DNA from: Verrucomicrobiota bacterium | GTDB lineage: Bacteria; Verrucomicrobiota; Verrucomicrobiia; Limisphaerales; UBA9464 | Assembly: GCA_016871615.1 (NCBI GenBank) | Contig: VHCX01000020.1 | Span: 1-55,244, forward strand | DNA: 55,244 nt | Direction: 5' to 3' | In this document: in pieces, positions 18,759 to 29,895 of the stretch | How the letters are laid out: every line of letters begins with the position of its first letter | How positions within the stretch are numbered: position 1 is the stretch's first letter | Position numbers and translations under genes: made by a program | Notes under the pieces: generated by a model | Seen by the model: the letters and a program-made list of their open reading frames with translations, nothing else | Databases searched by the model: none | What the model was told of the DNA's origin: nothing

Positions 18759-19580
18759 ATGCACCGATTCTTCGTCCCCCCGGACCGGTGCGCCGACCCG
18801 GAGTTCGCGCTCGGGGACGCCGAGGCGCGGCATGCCCATCAGGTGCTCCGGCTCGGCCGGGGCGACCGCCTCGAGGTCCTCGACGGCCGCGGCACGCTCA
18901 TCGAGGGCGAGATCGTTTCGGCCGCCCGCGGCCGGGTGGAGGTGCGGGCGCTGGCCCGCCAGGTCCGGCCCCGTGCCGCCCACCGGCTGATCCTGCTGCA
19001 GGCACTGCTCAAGGGCAGGGCGATGGACGTGGTCCTCGAGAAGTCGGTCGAACTCGGGGTCGATTGCCTGGTGCTGCTGGAGACCGAACGCTGCGTGGCC
19101 CGGGTGGCGGCCGAGGAGGCCGGGCGCAAACGGGCCGTGTGGACCCAGAGCCTGGTCGAGGCCGCCAAGCAGTCGCGCAACCCGTGGCTGCCCGAGCTGG
19201 TCGGGCCCCTGCCCATGGACCGGGCCCTTGAACGCCCCTCCAACCCGCCGGGGAGGCCCGGGACGACGACGCTCCTATTGGCCTCGCTCGAGCCCGGGAC
19301 ACCGCCCATGGGTGGCGTGCTGGAATCGTTCCGGCCGGGCCCACCGCCCCACTCCTGGGCCGTGGCCGTCGGACCCGAGGGCGATTTCAGCCCGGGCGAA
19401 CTCGACCGGCTTCGCCGGCACGGCGGCATCGGGGTTTCGCTGGGGCCGCTCATCCTGAGGGCCGAGACCGCCGCCATCGCCGCCATCGCGGTGCTGGCCG
19501 ACTTCACCCGCCGGGTCGGATGGACTCCCGGCCCAGGGGCTCCGCCCATCGCGTCACCGCCCATCGCCGCCGGACGATGA
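18759..19580 (+). CDS. rsmE: 16S rRNA (uracil-1498-N3)-methyltransferase RsmE
   Basis: SPOUT-class methyltransferase acting on U1498 of 16S rRNA, 273 residues. The N-terminal MHRFFVPP and HAHQVLRLGRGDRLEVLDG form the PUA-like domain. The trefoil-knot SAM site has VAVGPEGDFSPGELD and LGPLILRAETAAIAAI, the two hallmark segments. The ATG at 18759 fits the family start; the longer frame overlaps the end of dnaJ. The last about 20 residues are a Pro/Ala-rich extension, and the stop overlaps the start of the next gene as ATGA. The dnaJ-rsmE (often with prmA) neighbourhood is common in bacteria. Confidence 0.93.
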   Translation: MHRFFVPPDRCADPEFALGDAEARHAHQVLRLGRGDRLEVLDGRGTLIEGEIVSAARGRVEVRALARQVRPRAAHRLILLQALLKGRAMDVVLEKSVELGVDCLVLLETERCVARVAAEEAGRKRAVWTQSLVEAAKQSRNPWLPELVGPLPMDRALERPSNPPGRPGTTTLLLASLEPGTPPMGGVLESFRPGPPPHSWAVAVGPEGDFSPGELDRLRRHGGIGVSLGPLILRAETAAIAAIAVLADFTRRVGWTPGPGAPPIASPPIAAGR

Positions 19581-21661
19581 CCCCCACCGCACCCACCGCC
19601 TGTCTGCTGGCCGGCCTGCTGGCCCTCGGCGACGCCTGCGCCCAGGGCACCCCTGCGGCGTCGTCGGCCGCCCCGGCCCTGGATTCCCCGCCGGCGCCGA
19701 AGGCCCAGGCCCCGGCCAGGCCCGCGTCCCGGATCCCCCGCGACGCCTTCGTGCTCCGCCCGCTCGAGTGGATCCCCGGCGTGCCGCAGGCCCGTGTCCT
19801 GCCGGTCGCCTTCCCCGAGACCAAGCCCATGGGGTACATCCATGCCCTCGCCTCCACGGGGGAGCGCCTCTGGATCTCGGCCCATCCGTTCGCCGACACC
19901 AACCTCCCGCCGACGGCCGGCAGGCTCTGGAGCTACCATCCGGCCTCGAACCAAATCGGCCCCGCCACGGGCATCCTCGAGGGACATGCCGTCTCCGGCC
20001 TGCGGGCCCGGAGCGACGACCTCTGGCTGATGATCGACGGCGGGCTGGCCCGCCTCGACGGGCGCACCTTTGCGGTGGACCCCTTCGGCGCCGTGCAGGG
20101 CTTGACCAGCCGCAACCCGGTCGGGGTGGCCGAGACCCGGCGGGCCTTCCATGCGCTGGGGGATTCCGGGGCGTTGTACCGGCTTTCGGCCGACGAGCGG
20201 AGCTTCCCCCGCTTCGACGCGTCGCCGCCGCTTCTGGACGCCAACGACACCTCGGCCTGGCGGTTCCTCGCAGGCTCGGGCGAATGGCTCCTGGCCGCCA
20301 CCGACCGCCGCCTGGCGCTGCGACCCGACGACGCCGTTCGATGGAACGCGCAGGCCCCGGCCCTTCGCCCCCGTTCGCCGGAGCTGGATCCGGTCCGTAT
20401 CCTGGCCGTCTGCGGGGATGGCGAGGGAGGGTTCTGGATCGGCAGCGACGCCGGCCTCGCCTTCCTGCAGTCCTCGACCGGCGTGCTCTCCTTCCGGGAA
20501 CGCCCCGGCGGGGTCACCGTGCCCGGGGGCGTGGGCATCCCCATCGCCGCGGGCATGCAACCGACGGCCGCGGCGATCGAGGCGGCCCGGGAACGGGTGT
20601 CCGAGGGCATCCGTCAGCGCATGCGCACCCGCGCCCGGCTGGCCCGGGCCTCGGCCGGGGCCGCGGAGCCCGTCGACGCGGTCACCCCCGCCAGCCGGAT
20701 CCCCGGCGGCGTGCGGGCGCTGGCGATGGACCGCGGCTTCCTGTGGGTGGCCACCGCCGACCCGGTCTTCCCGTTGCGCTCGCGGATCCTCCTGTTCCAC
20801 CCGGGCAGCCAGAAGTGGGTGGGGTGGCTCCCCTTCGCCTTCCCGGTCACCGCGCTGGCGGTCGACGACCGCTTTCTGTGGATCGGTGCCGACACCCAGT
20901 ACACGCGGGCCACCCCGCTCCACGCGGTGGAGAAGTCGCCGTTGCTGTCGATCCCCGCCAGCCGCTGGACGCCCGACCGCATCGAGCGGGACGACCTCGA
21001 CGCCAAGGTCGCAGCACTCCCTCCGTCGGAACAGGTGGTCTTCGCGTTCTTCTCCGGGGACACGGACCGGGTGTTGCACCTCACCGCAGACGGGAACCCG
21101 AACGACGAGCAGCTCTTCCTGCGCGCGATGGCCCATGACCCGCTTGGCCTCGGAGCGCCGCAGGCCATGGCCCAGCACCTCCGGCGGCTGGTCCTCCAGC
21201 ATCCCGACAGCCTGTTCGCCGGGCTGGCCGCCCCACTGCTGGAACGGATGGCTCCGGAAGCCTCGGCCGAGGCCCCGACCGTCCGACCGGCCGCTGCGGA
21301 TCGCGGGGCCCCGGCGGGTTCGCCCGAGGCTTCGGCCCCCGGGCCCATCGCCCCGTCCGCCCCCACCGCCCCCGCAGCCACTCTGCCGACCGGCCCGTCC
21401 CCGGAACGCACAACGCCGCCGCGGGCCGCGACCGCCGCCGCCCCGATGCGCGGGACCAACCCTGCGACCAATCCCCCCGCGACCAACCCCGCCGCGACCC
21501 TGCAACGCCGCGACCTCAATCGCGATGGCCGGCTCAACCTGGTGGAGTGGCGGCTGTGGCTCGGCCCCAAGGCGGAACTCGGGGCCTGGGACCGGAACGG
21601 CGACGGCGAGATCGACCGCACCGAATTCCAAGCCTTCGCCGAGGCCCATCCGGAACGTTGA
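19577..21661 (+). CDS. Secreted propeller-like protein with C-terminal EF-hands
   Basis: A 694-residue exported protein whose start codon overlaps the rsmE stop (ATGA). A signal peptide is visible (hydrophobic CLLAGLLALGDACAQG). The middle has repeated strand motifs of the sort LWISAHPF, DDLWLMIDGGLARLDG, FWIGSDAGLAFLQ, FLWVATADPVF and FLWIGADTQY, which read as blades of a beta-propeller like two-component-regulator sensor domains. A low-complexity Pro/Ala/Thr linker (about 570-645) leads to two canonical EF-hand calcium loops, DLNRDGRLNLVE and DRNGDGEIDRTE. I know of no named function. Translational coupling to a rRNA methyltransferase is probably accidental; the secreted product suggests an envelope or extracellular role. 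Confidence 0.75.
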   Translation: MTPTAPTACLLAGLLALGDACAQGTPAASSAAPALDSPPAPKAQAPARPASRIPRDAFVLRPLEWIPGVPQARVLPVAFPETKPMGYIHALASTGERLWISAHPFADTNLPPTAGRLWSYHPASNQIGPATGILEGHAVSGLRARSDDLWLMIDGGLARLDGRTFAVDPFGAVQGLTSRNPVGVAETRRAFHALGDSGALYRLSADERSFPRFDASPPLLDANDTSAWRFLAGSGEWLLAATDRRLALRPDDAVRWNAQAPALRPRSPELDPVRILAVCGDGEGGFWIGSDAGLAFLQSSTGVLSFRERPGGVTVPGGVGIPIAAGMQPTAAAIEAARERVSEGIRQRMRTRARLARASAGAAEPVDAVTPASRIPGGVRALAMDRGFLWVATADPVFPLRSRILLFHPGSQKWVGWLPFAFPVTALAVDDRFLWIGADTQYTRATPLHAVEKSPLLSIPASRWTPDRIERDDLDAKVAALPPSEQVVFAFFSGDTDRVLHLTADGNPNDEQLFLRAMAHDPLGLGAPQAMAQHLRRLVLQHPDSLFAGLAAPLLERMAPEASAEAPTVRPAAADRGAPAGSPEASAPGPIAPSAPTAPAATLPTGPSPERTTPPRAATAAAPMRGTNPATNPPATNPAATLQRRDLNRDGRLNLVEWRLWLGPKAELGAWDRNGDGEIDRTEFQAFAEAHPER

Positions 21662-21715
21662 CCACGCCCCAGGGAGGGCTGTTTCGAGACCCCGGCCCAA
21701 ACCCCGGCCAGCCGC

Positions 21716-23786
<2,071 letters not shown>

Positions 23787-23848
23787 CGCCCGTTCGGGGC
23801 GGAGGGGGACCCTGCCCGAGGCCGGCCCTTCGATCCGCGTGCGCGAAT

Positions 23849-23886
23849 GGCCCCGGGACCGTGCCCACGGTCCCGGAGCCTTTTTT
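23849..23886 (+). terminator. Rho-independent terminator after eno
   Basis: CCGGGACCGT (23853-23862), a 4-base loop and ACGGTCCCGG (23867-23876), extended by flanking GGC/GCC, are followed by TTTTTT. It lies about 65 bases after the eno stop. Confidence 0.9.
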
Positions 23887-23960
23887 CGCGTCCCCGGGGC
23901 GGCAGCCGACCCGATCTTTCGATTGGCGAAACCGCCGATCCGAAGCCTACCTTGCCTCCC

Positions 23961-25061
23961 ATGACGCGCCTGTGGCAATGGCTGTTGACCGGGTTCCTGC
24001 TGGCCGGAGGAGCGCAGGCCGCGCGCTTCACGCCGCTGGAGATCCGGACCAACGACACGATCTTCTTCTCCTACGCCCAGTCCCCCGACGGACGATGGGT
24101 GGCCGGCGGGATGCAGCTCCGGCCCGACCCGGTGAAGACCAACCTGCCCCCCGCAGGCGGCACGGTGGTGCTCTGGAGCGCCTCGGACGGACGGCGGGAG
24201 GCCGACCTCGGCCGGCATGACGGCACGGTCAACTGGATGCAGTTCTCGGACGACGGCGGGACCCTCGCCAGCGCCAGCGGCACCACCGGCCTGCTCAAGG
24301 TGTGGTCGGTCGCCGAGCGTGGCCTCCGCCACACCCTGCGGCTCCGGGAGCCCCTGATCGCCTCGTCCACCCTCGGCTCCCAGCTGGTCTGCGCGCTGTC
24401 GCCCGACGGACGCCTGCTGGCCGCGGCCGGTGCCGTCGTCAAGCCCGTGGGGATCACCCAGACCTCCGAGGCGGCCACGCTGGTGGTCTGGGACCTGTCG
24501 ACCGGCCGCGAACTCTGGACGCTGCCGCGCTGCGGTGTCGGCGCCCTGGCCTTCACGCCCGACGGGAAGACCCTCCTGGCCTATTCGCGCAACGTGGTCT
24601 GGGAGGAGGCCGGGGGATTCCACTCGGCGCGGGTCGCCGACGAACGGCTGATGTGCTGGAACGCCACGAACGGCACCATCCATTTCATGTCGCCCATCCC
24701 GGGCATGAACCCCAGCCACCTCGTGGTCTCCCCGAAGGCGGGCGCCGTGCTGGCCCTCTCCGGCGACCGCAACACCTGGTACGACCTGAAGACCGGATCG
24801 GTGTCGCGCGAGCAACCGATCCAGCTGCGTCGATCGCTGCACGTGGCCGCCATGAACCGCACCGAGGACCACCTGATGGTGATCGAGTTCTCGGCCGAGA
24901 ACCTGCACCGCGTGCGCCTGGCCGATGGCGTCACCTCGCTGGCCGGCAGCTTCAAGGGACACACCAACCGGGTGATGTTCGCCTCGGTCTCCCGCGACCT
25001 GGACCGCATCGCGGGGACCCGGGCGGGTCGACCCGTCCTGGTGGACCTCGACAGGCCCTGA
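23961..25061 (+). CDS. Exported WD40-like beta-propeller protein
   Basis: A 366-residue secreted protein. The signal peptide (LWQWLLTGFLLAGGAQA) is followed by WD40-type repeats: SPDGRWVAGG, VVLWSASDGR, GTVNWMQFSDDGGTLASAS, LLKVWSV, LSPDGRLLAAAG, LVVWDLSTGRELWTL, LAFTPDGKTLLAYS. Six or seven blades are likely. The ATG at 23961 lies immediately before the signal peptide, while the open frame extends back through the eno terminator. Function unknown; such periplasmic propellers are common in Planctomycetes and Verrucomicrobia. It converges on a small lipoprotein gene. Confidence 0.8.
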   Translation: MTRLWQWLLTGFLLAGGAQAARFTPLEIRTNDTIFFSYAQSPDGRWVAGGMQLRPDPVKTNLPPAGGTVVLWSASDGRREADLGRHDGTVNWMQFSDDGGTLASASGTTGLLKVWSVAERGLRHTLRLREPLIASSTLGSQLVCALSPDGRLLAAAGAVVKPVGITQTSEAATLVVWDLSTGRELWTLPRCGVGALAFTPDGKTLLAYSRNVVWEEAGGFHSARVADERLMCWNATNGTIHFMSPIPGMNPSHLVVSPKAGAVLALSGDRNTWYDLKTGSVSREQPIQLRRSLHVAAMNRTEDHLMVIEFSAENLHRVRLADGVTSLAGSFKGHTNRVMFASVSRDLDRIAGTRAGRPVLVDLDRP

Positions 25062-25091
25062 GAGCCGGGAAACCCCGGCGGCGTCCCGCGG

Positions 25092-25472
25092 TCAGCGATC
25101 GGTCGAGGGGCCGGCCGAAAGGCGGACCATGCCCGAGGCGGGATCGTAGGAAAGCACCTTGCCCGGCGGAGCCTGCGGAACCCGGGCCAGGAAACCCGCC
25201 TCGACCAGTTCCTGAAGGCGCGCCGGGTATCTGTCCTCGGCCGCATGGAACTGCTGCAGCGCCGCCAGGAGGGGGGCGAGATCGACCACGGCCTCGGCCT
25301 TGCGTTTGCCGGCGGCGGTGGCCCCGAGGTAATCCACCGGCGCGGTCAGCGGTGACGACGTCGCCGGAGGCGGTGCCGCAGCGGATACCGCCGCCCCGGA
25401 GGGCTTCTCGCGCTCCCCGCACCCGGCCACCGCCAGCAGGATCCCCAACCGCCATGCCCATGCGCGCTTCAT
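25092..25472 (-). CDS. Small lipoprotein with pilin-like C-terminal segment
   Basis: A 126-residue lipoprotein: MKRAWAWRLGILLAVAGCGE gives a short signal ending at Cys-18. A Pro/Ala linker follows. From about residue 65 the sequence DLAPLLAALQQFHAAEDRYPARLQELVEAGFLARVPQAPPGK matches the pattern of the globular part of type II secretion pseudopilin-like proteins (a helix ending in RYP..L.ELV..G.L...P..P.G). It is not a pilin itself because it lacks the prepilin cleavage site. Function unknown. It lies between two convergent or divergent exported-protein genes and appears monocistronic. Confidence 0.7.
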   Translation of the reverse strand: MKRAWAWRLGILLAVAGCGEREKPSGAAVSAAAPPPATSSPLTAPVDYLGATAAGKRKAEAVVDLAPLLAALQQFHAAEDRYPARLQELVEAGFLARVPQAPPGKVLSYDPASGMVRLSAGPSTDR

Positions 25473-25662
25473 CGGCCTTCAGTCGACCGGTCCGGCGCGG
25501 AAAATCAAGACCTCGCTCCACGGCGGACGGCGCTCCGACGGTCTCTCCCCGGGCCCACCGCCGCTCCCCGGACCCCCGGGGCCCTTCGCCTTCCGCCATG
25601 CGCCTCGGATCACGCTTTCCTCGGCGACGGCCCCGCCGCATCCTCTTTCCAGCATCTGAGCG

Positions 25663-25995
25663 ATGTCCATGTCCGACACCCCACCCATCGAGGCTCTGAG
25701 CGCGGAACAGTTCGCGGCCGAACTGCGCGCCGCCCTCCGCAGCTATGAGCGCCATGTCGTCTGCATCGAGCAGGTGCCCGAGGAGACCGAGGCGGCCCTT
25801 CAATCGCTGCTCGAGAAGGCCATCCTCGCCTACCAGAACCGGGCCCCGGGGCTCAAACACGGCATCGCGCTGAACCGTCAGGTGACGGTGATCCTCAGCG
25901 AGAGCCCGGGCCCCAAGCCGCTGTGCGGGATCTACTTCAACCTGCACTCCCCCTACGCCAAGAGGATCGCCAAGGCGGAGCCCTCGAAGGGCTAG
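25663..25995 (+). CDS. Conserved-looking hypothetical protein
   Basis: A 110-residue soluble protein without signal peptide or recognisable motif. The N-terminal half is predicted helical (SAEQFAAELRAALRSYERHVVCIEQVPEETEAALQSLLEKAILAYQNR), and the second half looks like beta strands (RQVTVILSESPGPKPLCGIYFNLHSPY). The second ATG, two codons in, is equally plausible as the start. Codon use matches its neighbours, so it is probably a real gene. It ends 80 bases upstream of the PVC dehydrogenase/cytochrome gene. No function proposed. Confidence 0.6.
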   Translation: MSMSDTPPIEALSAEQFAAELRAALRSYERHVVCIEQVPEETEAALQSLLEKAILAYQNRAPGLKHGIALNRQVTVILSESPGPKPLCGIYFNLHSPYAKRIAKAEPSKG

Positions 25996-26075
25996 GCCAC
26001 CAAGCCCTTCCCGCCCTGCCATCGATCTCCCCGGAGGACCCGCCCCCAACGACACCACCGCCGACCGACCACCCC

Positions 26076-29009
26076 ATGACTCCGATCTCCCAGGGCGCCG
26101 GAACGGCGGCCACGCTGCTCGCGGCCCTCACCCTGTCGACGCTGCCCGGCCTGGTCCGGGCGGAGTCGGCGGACCATCCCGCCGAACGGACCCACACGCG
26201 GACGATCGGCGCCCACACCTTCACGCTCCCCGGGGGGTTCCACATCGAGGCCGTGGCCACGACCGACCAGGTGGCCCGTCCCGTGAATGGTTCGCTCGAC
26301 GACCGGGGCCGCCTCTACGTCACCGAGTCGAGCGGATCGACCGACGAGCCAGCCGCCCAGGCCAAGGACCCCCGGTGGCGGGTGATCCGGCTCGAGGACT
26401 CCGATGGCGACGGCCGCTACGACCGGTCGGTGGTCTTCGCCGACACGCTGCCCATGCTCCAGGGCATCCTCTGGCATGAGGGCGCGGTGTACGTGGGCGG
26501 ATCCCCGGCCATCTGGAAATTGACCGATGCCGACGGCGACGGCCGGGCCGACCGGCGCGACGAGTGGTGGAATGTCGGTCATCCATCGACCCATTGCGGC
26601 AACGAGGTCCACGGGCCGTATGCCGGTCCGGACGGCCTGATCTACTGGACCAAGGGCGCCTTCGAGCCCGTGCGCTGGACCAATTCATTCACCAGCGCCG
26701 TGCATCAGGACCGCGCCGCCCACATCTTCCGCGCCCGACCCGACGGCTCGGGCCTCGAGTCGGTGATGACCGGCGGCATGGACAACCCCGTGGACGTGGC
26801 CTTCGACACCGACGGCGAGGCCTTCTTCACCAGCACCTTCATCGATTTCTCGCAGCCGGGTTTCCGGGATGGCGTGGCCCATGCGTCCTTCGGCGCGGTC
26901 TTCGGCAAGGCCAATTCGGTGCTCGACGACCTGGCGGTCTTCCGTCCCGGGCCCGCCCTCGCCCATCCGATCGTGCAGCTCGGGGCGGCCGCCCCCAGCG
27001 GCCTCGACATCTACCACCACGACGCCTTCGGCCCGGGCTTCCGGGGCAACCTCTTCGCCTCGGCCTTCAACCTGCGCAAGATCTCCCGCGTCCGGGTGCA
27101 ACGCGAGGGGGCGTCGTTCCGGGCCACCGAGAGCGAGTTCGTGGCCAGCAGCAGCCTGGATTTCCATCCCACCGACGTGATCGTGGATGGCGACGGCTCG
27201 ATGCTCATCCTCGACACGGGCGGCTGGTACAAGCTCTGTTGCCCGAGTTCGCAGCTCTGGAAGGCCGACGTGCTCGGCGGCGTGTATCGGGTCACCCGGA
27301 CAGGGGCGTCGCATCGGCGCCCCAAGGCTCCGGTCTCGCCGGCTCCCGAGAGCGAACTGGCCCGAGTCCGCCGCCTGGGCGACCGGCGGGACCCGGCCGC
27401 GGTCCCGCTGGCCATGGCCCTGCTCGATCCAGCGCTGAAGTCCGGCCGAAGGGACGCCCAACTCGTGGCGATCACCGCGCTGGCCCGCCTCCGGCACGCG
27501 CCGGCGACACCGGCCATCCTGCGCGTCCTCCAAGGTCCCGATGACGAGGCCCTACGCATGGCCGCCACGGCGGCCCTGGCCGAACTGAGGGACACCGGTG
27601 CCCTGCGCCAAGCCCTCGCACACTCGAATCCCCGGGTCCAGGCGGCCGCGCTGCAGGCCCTCGAGCAAATCCCCGGTGGTGGATTGCGCGCCGAGGAGGT
27701 CGGGCCCGCGCTGTTCTCCGACCGGTCGCCGGTCCGGGAGGCGGCCCTCTGGGTAGCCCAACGCCATGCCGACTGGGGCGATGCCCTGGCCGGCTCCCTG
27801 CGCCAACGCCTGCTCACGGGCACCGCCGCCCCCGGGGGGCGCGACGGACTCGCCGCCCTCCTCGGCGGGCTGATGTCTTCGCCCGCGCTGCAGGCGCTGG
27901 TGGCCGAACTTGCCGCCTCGCCCCAGACGCCGGCGGAGACCCGTCTCGGGGCCCTCGACGCCATGGCCCAGCACCCCCCGAAGACTCCCCCGGAGTCCTG
28001 GGGCAAGACCTTGGCCGCCCTGCTGGCAACCGCCCCGAAGACCGCCACCCCGGATCCGCTGCTGCCAGCCCTGCGTGCCGCCCGCCACCTCGCCAGCCAG
28101 CCCGCCCTGCGCGAGGCGCTGCTCGCCACCGCCCGGAACCCGGCCCTGCCCGCATCGATGCGACTCCCGGCCTACGCCGCGTTGCCGGCGGGTTGGACGG
28201 CCACAGCCGCCGACCTGGTCCCGCTGCTCGCCGGTCTGCGCGAGCGTCAGGGATCGGCCGCCGAGGCCCTGTCCCGCGCCGCCCTGGAACCCGATCACCT
28301 CGACGAGATCGCCCGCACCCTGCCGGAGATCGGCCCCCTGGAGTTGACCCGAGTGTTGCCGGCCTTCGAACGCGGCCCGAGCGCGCGCGCCGGCGAATCC
28401 CTGCTGGCGGCCCTCGGACGCTCCAAGGCCCGCACCGCCATCCGCCCGGAGATGCTGCGTGCGGTCCTCAAGGGCTACCCGGCCGAGATCCGCGCCCAAG
28501 GCGACCGCTTCCTCGAGACCCTCGACACCGGACTGGCCGGTCGCCGCCAGCGCCTCGAGAAGATCCGCTCCGGGCTGCCCGTCGGGGATGTCCGCCGCGG
28601 ACAGGCCGTCTTCAACTCGCCCAAGGCCGCCTGCATCCAGTGCCACCGCCTCGGCTATCAGGGCGGCGACGTGGGGCCTGAACTCACCCGGATCGGCACC
28701 GTGCGTTCGGCCGACGACCTGCTCGAGGCCATCGTGGAGCCCTCCGCCAGCCTCGTCCGCAGCTACGAGCCCGTCTCGGTGACCACCCGCGACGGCGAGG
28801 AGCGCCCGGGAATCCTGCGCCGCGACGACGCCCGAGGTGTCACCCTGGTGACCGGCCCCGGCTCCACCCTGAACATCGACCGCGCCGACATCACCGCAGT
28901 GACCCCGTCGACCGTCTCCCTCATGCCCGCCGGCCTCGACGAACAAATCACCCGCCAGGATCTGGCCGACCTTCTCGAATTCCTCAAGAACACCCGCTGG
29001 GGGCGGTGA
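26076..29009 (+). CDS. Secreted PVC-type dehydrogenase with HEAT repeats and C-terminal heme domain
   Basis: A 977-residue exported protein of the large family typical of Planctomycetes and Verrucomicrobia (membrane-bound-dehydrogenase-like domain plus PVC heme-binding domain). Signal peptide ends near LVRA (about residue 28). Residues about 45-410 are a six-bladed propeller resembling soluble quinoprotein glucose dehydrogenases, with Asp-rich loops (EDSDGDGRYD, DADGDGRADR). Residues about 425-810 are Ala/Leu-rich HEAT-like helices. The C-terminal part has one heme c site, CIQCH, near residue 850, then GYQGGDVGPELTRIG and IVEPSASLVRSYEPV, characteristic of the family heme domain. It is thought to oxidise sugars or sugar derivatives and pass electrons to a cytochrome; that is inference. 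The ATG at 26076 fits the signal peptide. Confidence 0.88.
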   Translation: MTPISQGAGTAATLLAALTLSTLPGLVRAESADHPAERTHTRTIGAHTFTLPGGFHIEAVATTDQVARPVNGSLDDRGRLYVTESSGSTDEPAAQAKDPRWRVIRLEDSDGDGRYDRSVVFADTLPMLQGILWHEGAVYVGGSPAIWKLTDADGDGRADRRDEWWNVGHPSTHCGNEVHGPYAGPDGLIYWTKGAFEPVRWTNSFTSAVHQDRAAHIFRARPDGSGLESVMTGGMDNPVDVAFDTDGEAFFTSTFIDFSQPGFRDGVAHASFGAVFGKANSVLDDLAVFRPGPALAHPIVQLGAAAPSGLDIYHHDAFGPGFRGNLFASAFNLRKISRVRVQREGASFRATESEFVASSSLDFHPTDVIVDGDGSMLILDTGGWYKLCCPSSQLWKADVLGGVYRVTRTGASHRRPKAPVSPAPESELARVRRLGDRRDPAAVPLAMALLDPALKSGRRDAQLVAITALARLRHAPATPAILRVLQGPDDEALRMAATAALAELRDTGALRQALAHSNPRVQAAALQALEQIPGGGLRAEEVGPALFSDRSPVREAALWVAQRHADWGDALAGSLRQRLLTGTAAPGGRDGLAALLGGLMSSPALQALVAELAASPQTPAETRLGALDAMAQHPPKTPPESWGKTLAALLATAPKTATPDPLLPALRAARHLASQPALREALLATARNPALPASMRLPAYAALPAGWTATAADLVPLLAGLRERQGSAAEALSRAALEPDHLDEIARTLPEIGPLELTRVLPAFERGPSARAGESLLAALGRSKARTAIRPEMLRAVLKGYPAEIRAQGDRFLETLDTGLAGRRQRLEKIRSGLPVGDVRRGQAVFNSPKAACIQCHRLGYQGGDVGPELTRIGTVRSADDLLEAIVEPSASLVRSYEPVSVTTRDGEERPGILRRDDARGVTLVTGPGSTLNIDRADITAVTPSTVSLMPAGLDEQITRQDLADLLEFLKNTRWGR

Positions 29010-29039
29010 ATCCAAGGAGGGCCGAACCACATTTCGACC

Positions 29040-29265
29040 TCACGGCTTCAAGGGATTCCACACCCGCGAAAACCCGAAGCCCCGGAAATGCTTCCCGTTG
29101 GCGGTGGCGAAGTCGCTCACGTTGTAGTGCCGAAGGGTCAGAGCCAAGCGGATGTCGTCGATGCGGCGAACCGAGTCGGTTGTGCGTGCATGTCGCCACA
29201 CCTCGTTCATCAGACCCGGTCCCGGGAAATCGAGCCTGACCGGATTCCCAACTGGCTAGGCCAGA
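29040..29265 (-). pseudogene. PIN-domain toxin, C-terminal fragment
   Basis: Reading leftward from about 29265 to the stop at 29040 gives about 74 codons, with the recognisable PIN C-terminal pattern: RRIDDIRLALTLRHYNVSDFA, then FATANGKHFRGFGF and SRVWNPL. This corresponds to the conserved (D)xxLA, TxNxKDF and terminal WNPL segments of VapC-like toxins. The N-terminal half with the first catalytic Asp residues is missing, and there is no good start; an in-frame ATG lies inside the fragment. Its 5' end overlaps the 3' end of hicB. It is most likely a relic of a second toxin module abutting the HicAB locus. Confidence 0.6.
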
Positions 29266-29492
29266 CAGGCGTCTCTCATCGGTCGGGTGCTGACCGGAGG
29301 AAGTCCTTGGCCGTTTCGGTGTCGTTCCTCCACTTCCGCCAGCACGTGGGCGCAAAGATCCCGGTAGGTTTCCTCCTCAGTGATGGCGTGGCAAACGCCA
29401 CCCCATGGGAAAAGGTCGGGACAGTAACCCACGTACAAACGATCGGATTCCTCCCAGCGCACGTACTTGAGGTATTGGTCTTGCGGTTTCAT
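29256..29492 (-). CDS. hicB: HicB-like antitoxin
   Basis: A 78-residue protein of the HicB type, which neutralises the HicA mRNA interferase. The pattern YVGYCPDLFPWGGVCHAITEEETYRDL corresponds to the HicB core (Pro-Asp, Gly, then a Thr-x-Glu-Glu helix). The tail lacks a DNA-binding ribbon-helix-helix, so it is a short-form HicB. Its ATG overlaps the hicA stop as ATGA, the usual toxin-first order. hicA itself carries a frameshift, so the antitoxin may now be unopposed. Confidence 0.72.
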   Translation of the reverse strand: MKPQDQYLKYVRWEESDRLYVGYCPDLFPWGGVCHAITEEETYRDLCAHVLAEVEERHRNGQGLPPVSTRPMRDACLA

Positions 29493-29688
29493 TCGTGGGC
29501 AGCCCGAAGGGCGTTGCGGACCATGCGTTCCTGATGATGCCTGGCATCCTCACCGTCTCCGCCACTCAGGATCAACGATCCGGTGAGCTTCGGGTGGCGA
29601 AATTTCCGATGCGAACCTTCCCTCCAGGCACCTGAATGAAGCCGGAACGCTCAGGATCAGAAACCAGCCGGCGAAGTTTCCGCGGCAC
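29489..29688 (-). pseudogene. hicA: HicA-like mRNA interferase toxin, frameshifted
   Basis: From a GTG at 29688 the frame reads PRKLRRLVSDPERSGF then IQVPGGK, the N-terminal helix and strand of HicA. One base is then missing near 29617, and the next frame continues GSHRKFRHPKLTGSLILSG and GDGEDARHHQERMVRNALRA to a stop at 29489. The two halves join into the HicA pattern GGKGSHRKFRHP, including the catalytic His of GSH, if one G is restored after AAGG. This gives about 66 residues, normal for HicA. Either the toxin has been inactivated or there is a sequencing error in a G-run. The stop overlaps the hicB start. Confidence 0.68.
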
Positions 29689-29895
29689 ATGGAAAGGCTG
29701 GCACACAATACCCAACTCGGCCAGATCAAGCCTTATGTCGGCCCCGAATCGCCATAACGAGCGAGGCGAGCGAGCGCACTTTGGGACACGAAGGCGGCAC
29801 CCATGACAAGGACACCTCGCAGGGGAATCGACGCTTCCGGGCAGACCCGGTTGCGGTGTCACCGGATGGCGGCCACCCCAAGACCCCATCCCCCT

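Noticed and set aside
29689-29895. Possible additional small gene upstream of hicA
   Set aside because: The open frame is an upstream extension of the hicA frame without recognisable protein features; nothing supportable in these 207 bases.
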